A program made the position numbers and the translations under genes. The notes below the pieces were generated by a model. That model made no database searches. It was not told the origin of the DNA and saw only the letters and a program-made list of their open reading frames with translations. Below are positions 1 to 6,344 of a DNA stretch of 6,487 nucleotides, one piece after another. Each line of letters begins with the position of its first letter. Positions within the stretch are counted from its first letter, which is position 1. The stretch is from CAYYBZ01 sp964470285 [NCBI: uncultured Oligoflexia bacterium] (GTDB taxonomy: Bacteria > Bdellovibrionota_G > CAYYBZ01), in the NCBI GenBank assembly GCA_964470285.1, contig CAYYBZ010000124.1:1-6487 (forward strand). Reading direction: 5' to 3'.

Positions 1-841
1 ACTCAGAAAGAAATTCCTTGAACTGCGCTTCTGCTGTAAATCTAAAGCCCAGAAGTTCCTTTATTCTCAATATGCCGATTATGGTTTTATCATCTTTTTC
101 TGAATGAACCGGTATTCTTGAATATCTCTCTCTTTTTATAAATTCTATAAGTTTTGTGTAAGTTATATCGGCCGGAATACTTGCTACTTTTGAATACGGC
201 GTGAAGATTTGTTCTATCAATATATCATCTAGGACAAAAACCCTTTCTATCATATCTTTTTCTATTTCGTCTAAAGTACCTTCCTCAGTCCCTATTGCAA
301 CAACCGATTTAAAATAATCCTCGTCTATAATCGTATCCTGCTTGCCCTTTTTACCCAGAAACGGTCTTGCAAAGAAATCCGCGAATACCTTAATGAAACT
401 TCTAAGCGGGCTTATTAAATAAGAAAAATATCTGATCCATCTTGCGTTTAAACCTGCAATTCTATCCGGAGCGCTTATTGCGATCGTCTTCGGAATAATT
501 TCACCAAAAAACAGAAGTATGGGTAAAGCAAAAAATATAGGCAAAAACGGCAGAAACACTTCCGAAACCTTTCCTTCAAACAGCTTAAAAATCATCGAGG
601 CAAAAACAACGGAGAAACTTAGATTAACCAGTTCGTTTCCGACCAGCAATGATATGAGTGTTTTTCTGGGTTGAGATATTAGAAGTTGAATATGCCGGTA
701 TTTCCCCGGCTTTTGCTTTCTAATTTTTTCTAGGGTAAAACGCCCGAGAGAAAATAGTGCGGTTTCCGAACTTGAATAAAAACCCGATAATCCCAGAAGA
801 ATAAGGATTATTGAGATATTTAATAAATAAGTATATTCCAA
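1..841 (-). CDS. CNNM/CorC-family membrane protein (DUF21 plus CBS), C-terminus missing
   Basis: Partial gene: 280 codons are visible and the frame runs off the left edge. The family comprises inner-membrane proteins linked to Mg2+/Co2+ transport or resistance (CorB/CorC, often annotated hemolysin-like). Residues 1-150 look like the DUF21 membrane domain, with hydrophobic segments near 5-22, 61-88 and 96-114. Family-typical motifs are SETALFSLGR (25-34), LLVGNELVN (65-73) and FGEIIPKTIA (112-121). After a linker comes EEGTLDEIEKDMIE (186-199), then the start of a CBS pair (about 212-265, with SRIPVH at 241-246). The only reasonable start is TTG at 841-839, because an in-frame TAA lies two codons upstream and the first in-frame ATG is codon 83, past the first membrane segment. 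The ribosome binding site is weak (GGGG about 12 nt upstream). The gene follows lon by 52 nt with no visible terminator, so co-transcription is likely. Family assignment is firm; ion specificity cannot be read. Confidence 0.88.
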   Translation of the reverse strand, partial: MEYTYLLNISIILILLGLSGFYSSSETALFSLGRFTLEKIRKQKPGKYRHIQLLISQPRKTLISLLVGNELVNLSFSVVFASMIFKLFEGKVSEVFLPFLPIFFALPILLFFGEIIPKTIAISAPDRIAGLNARWIRYFSYLISPLRSFIKVFADFFARPFLGKKGKQDTIIDEDYFKSVVAIGTEEGTLDEIEKDMIERVFVLDDILIEQIFTPYSKVASIPADITYTKLIEFIKRERYSRIPVHSEKDDKTIIGILRIKELLGFRFTAEAQFKEFLSE

Positions 842-893
842 CTGTTAATTCAACCCCAAAACAGGAAAGCTCTGAGTTGTTAATAAGCCTTCT

Positions 894-3338
894 TTAAACA
901 GATATATCTTTTTCCTTTTCTGCCTTTTCTGCCTTATCCGCTTTTTCCGCAACGGGTATTGAATCTGATTTTTTCTTTTTGGAATCCGGAGCATATATCA
1001 AAGAGTTTCTAATTACTTCGTCCATATGTTTTATTAGAACTATCTTGACCGTCTTTCTGATTTCTTTAGACAGCTCCTCCACATCCCTGCGGTTTCTGTG
1101 AGGAACCAGAACCTTTGATATTTTCGCACGCTTGGCCGCCAAAACCTTTTCCTTGAGGCCGCCAATAGGAAGAACCCTTCCTCTAAGTGTTATTTCTCCC
1201 GTCATCGCCACTTTTCTTGAAGCAGGTATCCCGGTCAATGCGGATATCATTGCCGTTGCTATTGTAACGCCGGCCGACGGACCGTCTTTCGGTATGGCTC
1301 CGGCCGGGACATGGATGTGAATTTCTTTATCTTTGTAAAAATTTTCATCAAGGCCTAACTTTTTGGCCCTCAGTCTTGCATAACTTAAGGCTGCCTTGGC
1401 CGACTCTTTCATGACATCGCCCAGGTTACCCGTAAGTGTAAGGCTCCCCTTTCCGCTTAAGATATTTGTTTCAATATACATAATCTCACCGCCGGCCTGA
1501 GTCCATGCAAGTCCCGGAACAATTCCGGTTTCATCCTTTTCTCTTTCTTCCTCTGCAAGATACCTGGGGGCACCCAGATATTTAAACAGATTCTGGTTCG
1601 TAATCTTAACGGGTTTTCTGTTTCCCTCGGCAACTTCTCTGGCGACTTTTCTGCATACAGCCGCCACTTCCCTTTCGAGATTTCTGACTCCCGCTTCTCT
1701 TGTGTACTCTTCCACAATTGAGTTAATCGCAGCATCGTTGAATGTCAATTTTTTTGCATCAATACCGTTTTCTTCTATCTGTTTGGGTATCAGGAACTGC
1801 TTGGCTATTTCAAGCTTATCGTCAATTGTATATCCGGGTATCTGAATAACTTCCATTCTGTCTTTAAGCGCCGGCGGAATGGGTTCTAAAAGATTTGCCG
1901 TACAGATGAACATAACATGCGAGAGATCGTATGAAAGATTCAGATAATGATCCTTAAAAGAATAGTTCTGTTCGGGATCCAAAACCTCTAAAAGTGCCGA
2001 TGACGGGTCACCCCTAAAATCCGCCCCGATTTTATCGACTTCATCAAGCATGAAAACCGGATTGTTTGCCCCGGCCTGTTTTATTCCGTGAATAATTTTA
2101 CCCGGCATTGCTCCGACATAGGTTCTCCGATGACCTCTGATTTCCGCTTCGTCTTTCATCCCGCCCAGAGACATTCTGATAAATTTTCTTCCCATTGCCC
2201 TTGCAATTGATTTGCCCAAGGAAGTTTTACCGACGCCCGGAGGGCCTACGAAGCAAAGAATTGGGCCCCTGAGTTTTTTCTTAAGTTTAACAACACTTAA
2301 AAACTCAAGTATTCTTTCCTTAACCTTTTTAAGATTGTAATGATCCTCGTCTAATATTTTCTGACCTTCCTTTATATCTATATTGTCTTTTGTTCCCTTG
2401 GTCCATGCAAGTTCGGTTAGCCAGTCAAGGTAACTTCTTATTATAGAAGCTTCGGCTGCATCCGGATGCATGTTCTCAAGTCTTTTGAACTGCTTTCTTG
2501 CTTCTTCCATAGCCTCAGGAGGCATATCTGATTTTTCAAGCTTACTTTTTAAATCCCTTAAATCTTCCGATTTGGGATCCTGGTCGCCCAGTTCATTTTT
2601 AATGGCCTTCATCTGCTCGCGAAGGAAAAATTCCTTCTGCATTTTACTCATCTCGTCTCTTGCCTGAATCTGAATCTTCTGCTTCATGGAGAGAATTTCA
2701 ATCTCTTTAATGAGAAGGGCATGAACTTTTTTAGTTCTTTTGATCGGATCCAGAAGTTCCAGAACTACCTGTGAATCATCAACCTTTAATCCCAGATTAG
2801 CGGCCACAAGGTCCGCAAGCTTTCCGGGGTCATTTACGTCATCAAGAACCAGAAGTATGTCAGGACCGAGTATTTTCCCAAGTGAAATAATTTTTTCGAC
2901 ACCTTCCTTTATTTCACGAATAAGAGCCGCTGTTTCAACGGATATTTCAGGGCTTGCCTGCTCTTCGACTCTCTCTACTCTTACAAAATAGTTGGGTTTT
3001 TGCTGAAGATACTCGGCTATCTTGCCCCTTGTAATACCCTGAACGAGAATTTTAACTCTGTTATCCGGCGGGCCGAGCTTGTGAAGCCTGACTATCTGGC
3101 CTACACAGCCTGAACTGTAAATTCTATCGGGTGTTACTACCTCATCGTACATATTTTTCTGGGCAGTGAGGAAAAGTAATCTGTCTCTTGCCATCGCTTC
3201 ATCAACAGCAGAAAGCGAAGCCTCTCTTCCCACATAAAGCGGAAGAACAATATCGGGGAAAAGTACAACATCCTTAACCGGCAGAAGCGGCAATACTTCA
3301 GGAATTCGAATCTCATCTTTTTTCTTTTTCATAACCAT
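894..3338 (-). CDS. lon: ATP-dependent Lon protease (LonA type)
   Basis: Complete 814-residue cytoplasmic LonA, which unfolds and degrades misfolded and regulatory proteins in an ATP-dependent ring. Order of domains: N-terminal substrate-binding LON domain (about 11-205), a charged helical linker (about 205-345), an AAA+ module, then the serine-lysine protease domain (about 600-785). The Walker A motif GPPGVGKT is at 365-372 and the Walker B motif VFMLDEVD at 428-435. Sensor-1 Asn482 and a likely arginine finger Arg494 are present. The catalytic dyad is Ser688 in KDGPSAG and Lys731 in GGLKEK; their spacing of 43 matches E. coli Ser679/Lys722. The protein is about 30 residues longer than the E. 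coli enzyme, partly from a Lys/Glu-rich tail after 785. The start at 3338 is preferred over ATG 3332 because AGAGGT (3350-3345) sits 6 nt upstream of it. Every key residue I looked for is intact. Confidence 0.98.
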   Translation of the reverse strand: MVMKKKKDEIRIPEVLPLLPVKDVVLFPDIVLPLYVGREASLSAVDEAMARDRLLFLTAQKNMYDEVVTPDRIYSSGCVGQIVRLHKLGPPDNRVKILVQGITRGKIAEYLQQKPNYFVRVERVEEQASPEISVETAALIREIKEGVEKIISLGKILGPDILLVLDDVNDPGKLADLVAANLGLKVDDSQVVLELLDPIKRTKKVHALLIKEIEILSMKQKIQIQARDEMSKMQKEFFLREQMKAIKNELGDQDPKSEDLRDLKSKLEKSDMPPEAMEEARKQFKRLENMHPDAAEASIIRSYLDWLTELAWTKGTKDNIDIKEGQKILDEDHYNLKKVKERILEFLSVVKLKKKLRGPILCFVGPPGVGKTSLGKSIARAMGRKFIRMSLGGMKDEAEIRGHRRTYVGAMPGKIIHGIKQAGANNPVFMLDEVDKIGADFRGDPSSALLEVLDPEQNYSFKDHYLNLSYDLSHVMFICTANLLEPIPPALKDRMEVIQIPGYTIDDKLEIAKQFLIPKQIEENGIDAKKLTFNDAAINSIVEEYTREAGVRNLEREVAAVCRKVAREVAEGNRKPVKITNQNLFKYLGAPRYLAEEEREKDETGIVPGLAWTQAGGEIMYIETNILSGKGSLTLTGNLGDVMKESAKAALSYARLRAKKLGLDENFYKDKEIHIHVPAGAIPKDGPSAGVTIATAMISALTGIPASRKVAMTGEITLRGRVLPIGGLKEKVLAAKRAKISKVLVPHRNRRDVEELSKEIRKTVKIVLIKHMDEVIRNSLIYAPDSKKKKSDSIPVAEKADKAEKAEKEKDISV

Positions 3339-3344
3339 TATTTG

Positions 3345-3350
3345 ACCTCT
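3345..3350 (-). promoter_or_regulatory. Ribosome binding site of lon
   Basis: On the minus strand AGAGGT ends 6 nt before the ATG at 3338 and 12 nt before a second in-frame ATG at 3332. The spacing favours the first ATG as the start. Confidence 0.7.
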
Positions 3351-3382
3351 TTTCCCTCAAATTAATCAATTTGCAAGAGCAG

Positions 3383-3388
3383 TTTATA
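3383..3388 (-). promoter_or_regulatory. Possible -10 element for lon
   Basis: Minus-strand TATAAA lies about 45 nt upstream of the lon ATG, which would give a leader of roughly 35-40 nt. No convincing -35 hexamer lies 16-18 nt upstream. I found no CIRCE inverted repeat and no sigma32-type pair (CTTGAA followed by CCCCAT at the right spacing), so heat-shock control is not readable from the sequence. This is a weak call based on one hexamer and position. Confidence 0.22.
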
Positions 3389-3522
3389 ACGCGCTTATGA
3401 TTCAAGCCTAAAGCGGGGTTTAAGCTTCCCCCTAAATTAAAAATAGCATAGCCTATATTAATTAGCAATAAGATCGAACAAATATCCAAATAATCTCGGG
3501 ATTTTACCAACTTAAGTTAGTA

Positions 3523-3551
3523 TGTACAATAAAAATGATAAAGGATATAAT
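3523..3551 (+). promoter_or_regulatory. Sigma70-like promoter of the PilZ gene
   Basis: TGTACA (3523-3528, four of six matches to TTGACA) is followed by exactly 17 nt and then a perfect TATAAT (3546-3551). Transcription would start near 3558, giving a 5' leader of only about 17 nt that is almost filled by the ribosome binding site. It is the best promoter match seen in the window. Confidence 0.62.
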
Positions 3552-3560
3552 TCTAGAGTT

Positions 3561-3569
3561 AAGAAGGAA
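3561..3569 (+). promoter_or_regulatory. Ribosome binding site of the PilZ gene
   Basis: AAGAAGGAA contains a strong AAGGA core, which ends 6 nt before the ATG at 3575 and supports that start. Confidence 0.75.
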
Positions 3570-3574
3570 TCATT

Positions 3575-3943
3575 ATGGTTGACGATAAAAAGGAAAGAAG
3601 AGAGAATCCAAGAGTGCAAACCGAAATCAAAGCCTTTTTTCGCGATGCCAAAGAGTTTGACAACAACTTTATAGGCAATATCAGCAAGGGAGGCCTGCTG
3701 GTAAAATCCGAACGCCCCTTGGCCCAAAACACACAATTTACATTAAGGTTTAATATCTCCGGGATAAACCGGGAATTCGAATGTCTTTGCAAAGTTATGT
3801 GGGTTCAGGAGCTTTTTGATCCTTCAAAAGATAAAATGATACCTACAATGGGTGTTAAGTTCCTTGAATTGTCAAAAGAGGACTTAAAGCTCATTGAAGA
3901 GTTCATATCCAAAAAGCTTGAAAACGAACCCTCAACAAATTAA
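3575..3943 (+). CDS. Stand-alone PilZ-domain protein
   Basis: A 122-residue soluble protein that is almost entirely one PilZ domain, the bacterial cyclic-di-GMP receptor fold. The N-terminal arginine motif RRENPR (8-13) supplies the RxxxR signature (Arg9, Arg13). The second signature, D/N-x-S-x-x-G, is met by Asn35, Ser37 and Gly40 in GNISKGG. Both ligand-contact motifs are therefore intact and c-di-GMP binding is plausible. The rest fits the beta-barrel and closing helix (GVKFLELS at 93-100, then a helix to about 115). Wording such as GNISKGGLLVKSERPL recalls the PilZ subtype common in Myxococcus-like proteins (TIGR02266). There is no signal peptide, membrane segment or output domain, so it probably acts by binding a partner that is not encoded here. 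It is divergent from lon and converges with the next gene, leaving only 17 nt between the stops. The target process (motility, exopolysaccharide or other) is unknown. Confidence 0.9.
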   Translation: MVDDKKERRENPRVQTEIKAFFRDAKEFDNNFIGNISKGGLLVKSERPLAQNTQFTLRFNISGINREFECLCKVMWVQELFDPSKDKMIPTMGVKFLELSKEDLKLIEEFISKKLENEPSTN

Positions 3944-3960
3944 TCCTGAATTCCCGCTGC

Positions 3961-4971
3961 TTAATTCTTCTTATTTTTAAGTTCTTCTTCTATGATTTTT
4001 TCAAACTCAGGCAGAGGCTGAGCTCCTACCAAGCTTATTCCGTTAATCATGAATGTCGGAGTGGAGCTTACACCGTATTTTTGCGCCTGATCCAGATCTC
4101 TTTGAATTAATTTGTCGTATCTCTTATCTTTATAACACTGCTCAAACTTGGCCATATCCATATCAAAATCTTTGGCCCATTCTATGAGTTTTTCATCATT
4201 AATTTCCTGCTGTTTTTCATAGACTACATAATGATAGGGCCAGAATTTACCCTGTTCATGGGCGCAATATGCGGCGTTTGAAGCTTCTCTTGCGAATTTG
4301 TGCGACGGAATGGGAAAATTCTTATAAACGTGTCTTATTTTGCCTTTGTATTTTTCTTTTAACTGTTTGAGTGTGTCCTGAACTCTGCTGCAATGAGGGC
4401 ATTTAAACTCAGTAAATTCGACAAGTGTAACAGGAGCGTCTTTAGGACCCTCGGCAATTTCCTCATCGGTCAGTACAACTTCTACTCTTGGTCTTTCAAA
4501 GTAATATACAACAGTTGTATCTGCCATCAGATTATCAAAAAATTCCTGCTGTCTTGTTCTTAACTGCTGACCCTTTAATGCGTTTACAATATTTTCCTTA
4601 ACGTTTTCATAGGGCTGCTTGATGTTTCTATCGTTATAGAATTTTTTTATTTCAGTTTCTGAAGGTTCCTTGGCCTTACCCTTAATCTCTTTTTCGAAGA
4701 AGTCTTTTCGCGTATATCCCTTCTTTGCCAAATATTCATCTAAAAGCTGTTCTCTTAAATAGCTTTCAACCAGCTGTTTTTTAGTATCGAAAAGTCTTGT
4801 CTGATACCTTATGGAAAGGTCCTTTTCGTATAAGGGTTTTCCGTTTACCTGTGCCAGCAAATCGGGAGTTTCCTTGGCTTTGTGTATTACAACCTGCTCT
4901 TTTTTGTTTTCGCTGCAGGCAAACACGGCAAAAGCTACAAACGCTATGACAAATAGTTTGATTTTATTCAT
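3961..4971 (-). CDS. Lipoprotein with SurA-like N-terminal segment and DsbA-like thioredoxin domain
   Basis: A 336-residue exported thiol-disulfide protein. Residues 1-18 form a lipoprotein signal peptide ending VFA before Cys19; Ser20 would suggest the outer membrane by the E. coli +2 rule. Residues about 35-150 resemble the N-terminal helical region of SurA/PpiC chaperones (AQVNGKPLYEKDL at 40-52, a helix ending REQLLDEYLAKKG at 73-85, PSETEIKKFY at 103-112). No parvulin isomerase domain follows. Residues about 165-333 are a DsbA/Thioredoxin_4-type domain with active site CPHC (191-194), the cis-proline loop SSTPTF (Pro305), and two further cysteines (236 and 279) at positions I recall as common in this family. 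Oxidase versus isomerase/reductase activity cannot be decided from the motif. The ATG at 4971 is chosen because GGAGGA lies just before it; a TTG five codons upstream would place that Shine-Dalgarno sequence inside the gene and spoil the signal peptide. The gene is monocistronic in view. Confidence 0.85.
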   Translation of the reverse strand: MNKIKLFVIAFVAFAVFACSENKKEQVVIHKAKETPDLLAQVNGKPLYEKDLSIRYQTRLFDTKKQLVESYLREQLLDEYLAKKGYTRKDFFEKEIKGKAKEPSETEIKKFYNDRNIKQPYENVKENIVNALKGQQLRTRQQEFFDNLMADTTVVYYFERPRVEVVLTDEEIAEGPKDAPVTLVEFTEFKCPHCSRVQDTLKQLKEKYKGKIRHVYKNFPIPSHKFAREASNAAYCAHEQGKFWPYHYVVYEKQQEINDEKLIEWAKDFDMDMAKFEQCYKDKRYDKLIQRDLDQAQKYGVSSTPTFMINGISLVGAQPLPEFEKIIEEELKNKKN

Positions 4972-4974
4972 AAA

Positions 4975-4980
4975 TCCTCC
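4975..4980 (-). promoter_or_regulatory. Ribosome binding site fixing the start of the DsbA-like lipoprotein
   Basis: Minus-strand GGAGGA ends 3 nt before the ATG at 4971. The spacing is short but the match is strong, and the signal peptide begins directly at this Met. It rules against the upstream in-frame TTG at 4986. Confidence 0.75.
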
Positions 4981-4996
4981 GGTCAATTTTGAGCAT

Positions 4997-5024
4997 AGTT
5001 TAGCACTTAAAATTCACATTTCAA
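4997..5024 (-). promoter_or_regulatory. Possible promoter of the DsbA-like lipoprotein gene
   Basis: On the minus strand TTGAAA (5024-5019, five of six to TTGACA) is followed after 16 nt by TAAACT (5002-4997, four of six to TATAAT). Transcription would begin about 20 nt before the ATG, just ahead of GGAGGA. Other AT-rich pairings further upstream (TTGAAC, 16 nt, TATATA) are nearly as good, so the exact site is uncertain. Confidence 0.33.
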
Positions 5025-5111
5025 TTTAAAACGTAAATACCTATATAAATGAAGCATTGCAAGGTTCAAAGATAGCAACAGAGCATCAATTGATACTATT
5101 ATTCAATCTTT

Positions 5112-5140
5112 TCTTCACTTTAAGGGAAATTTGATATATT
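5112..5140 (+). promoter_or_regulatory. Possible promoter of tyrS with almost no leader
   Basis: TATATT (5135-5140) is a good -10 candidate (five of six), with a poor -35 TCTTCA (5112-5117, three of six) 17 nt upstream. The start of transcription would fall near 5147-5149, within a few bases of the tyrS ATG. There is no T-box-like leader and the spacer is too short for one. Confidence 0.33.
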
Positions 5141-5150
5141 TATTTCTGAT

Positions 5151-6344
5151 ATGAAATCCGCAAATGAACAGATGTCGCTGATTAGAAGAGGCACTGTCGA
5201 GCTGATTCAGGAAGAAGAACTTTTTAAAAAGCTTTCCAGGAAAAAACCTCTCAACATCAAGGCCGGGTTCGATCCAACGGCTCCGGATATACACTTAGGT
5301 CATGTAGTTTTAATTCAAAAATTAAAACACTTTCAGGATCTCGGTCACAGAGTAATTTTTCTAATCGGTGATTATACGGGAATGATAGGAGACCCGTCCG
5401 GCAAATCGGCAACCAGACCTGTTTTAACACGCGAAGAGGTGAAAAAAAACGCCGAAACATACAAAAAGCAGATTTTTAAAATTTTAGACCCTAAAAAAAC
5501 CGTTATCGATTTTAACTCGCGCTGGATGAATAAAATGTCCGCCCATGATCTTATAGAACTTGCAGCCAGACATACAGTAGCAAGAATGCTCGAGCGGGAC
5601 GATTTTTCAAAAAGGTATAAGGCGGGAAGTCCAATTTCAATTCACGAATTCCTTTATCCACTCGTTCAGGGATATGACTCTGTTGCCCTTAAGGCCGATG
5701 TTGAGCTCGGCGGCACCGACCAGATATTCAATCTACTTGTAGGACGCGAGCTTCAAAGAGCTTTCGGGCAGGAGCCGCAGGTAGTTCTTACAACGCCGCT
5801 TCTGGAGGGAACCGACGGAATAAACAAAATGAGTAAATCCCTTGATAACTACATAGGCATCAATGAACCGGCAACCGAGATATTCGGCAAAACAATGAGC
5901 ATTTCAGATGAAATGATGATCAAATATTATGAAATCCTAAGCAATACCTCTGACGATGAACTAAAAAAACTAAAAGCCGATGTAAAATCCGGCAAGCTTA
6001 ATCCCAGAGATGCAAAAGTCGCGCTTGCCAAGGAATTTGTAGAGAGATTTCACAGTAAAAAATCCGCGCAAGAAGCCTTAAAGGATTTCGAGATCAAGTT
6101 CAAAAAGAAAGGTATCCCCGATAGAATGGAATCCGGGTATGTGTATTCATCCCCTCTGAAAATGAATAAATTCATACAGGAAATGGGCATGGCCCCTTCG
6201 GCAAGTGCCGCTAAGCGGGCAATTCAATCGGGTGCAGTCGAGATAGATCAAGAGAAGGTTCGTCACTGCCATGGTTACGCCGGCAACCGTTGCCAACGGT
6301 CAAGTGCCGCAACCGTAGATTCTTTTCGCCTCGGATGCTATTGA
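5151..6344 (+). CDS. tyrS: Tyrosyl-tRNA synthetase with a foreign or broken C-terminus
   Basis: Class I aminoacyl-tRNA synthetase that charges tRNA-Tyr in the cytoplasm. The Rossmann-fold catalytic domain is intact: HLGH (48-51, the HIGH motif), [12 protein letters not shown] (73-84), the tyrosine-pocket region [12 protein letters not shown] (169-180), GGTDQ (187-191) and KMSKS (226-230). The anticodon-binding helical part follows, and an S4 RNA-binding domain begins near 335 ([17 protein letters not shown]). Homology ends around residue 370. The last 27 residues (371-397), rich in Cys, Arg and His, do not look like TyrRS, which should continue about 30 residues through the rest of S4. The base composition also rises at this point. 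ATG 5151 is chosen because the N-terminal wording (MKSANEQM...IRRGTVELI) matches the family; no Shine-Dalgarno precedes it. The enzyme call is firm; the 3' end is probably not genuine. Confidence 0.93.
   Translation: MKSANEQMSLIRRGTVELIQEEELFKKLSRKKPLNIKAGFDPTAPDIHLGHVVLIQKLKHFQDLGHRVIFLIGDYTGMIGDPSGKSATRPVLTREEVKKNAETYKKQIFKILDPKKTVIDFNSRWMNKMSAHDLIELAARHTVARMLERDDFSKRYKAGSPISIHEFLYPLVQGYDSVALKADVELGGTDQIFNLLVGRELQRAFGQEPQVVLTTPLLEGTDGINKMSKSLDNYIGINEPATEIFGKTMSISDEMMIKYYEILSNTSDDELKKLKADVKSGKLNPRDAKVALAKEFVERFHSKKSAQEALKDFEIKFKKKGIPDRMESGYVYSSPLKMNKFIQEMGMAPSASAAKRAIQSGAVEIDQEKVRHCHGYAGNRCQRSSAATVDSFRLGCY

Noticed and set aside
1132-1320. Plus-strand open frame opposite lon, and similar open frames at 2470-2667 and 2740-2991
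   Set aside because: They are antisense shadows of a fully conserved Lon, with Ser-rich or otherwise unconvincing composition and no recognisable domain.
3415-3431. GGGG/CCCC dyad as a terminator or riboswitch element
   Set aside because: The stem is only 4 bp with a 9-nt loop and no T-run, and it is not downstream of any gene.
3313-3510. Minus-strand open frame upstream of lon that overlaps the lon start
   Set aside because: It crosses the lon ribosome binding site in another frame, has no Shine-Dalgarno sequence of its own, and its protein resembles nothing I know; it fits translated intergenic DNA.
3512-3792. Two minus-strand open frames opposite the PilZ gene
   Set aside because: Both lie antisense to a recognisable PilZ domain and have no coding signals.
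4972-4986. Five-residue N-terminal extension of the lipoprotein from a TTG at 4986
   Set aside because: The GGAGGA ribosome binding site lies inside the extension, and the signal peptide starts cleanly at the ATG at 4971.
5085-5094. Palindrome ATCAATTGAT between the lipoprotein gene and tyrS as an operator
   Set aside because: A 10-bp AT-rich palindrome is expected by chance in such DNA, and it has no clear position relative to the candidate promoters.
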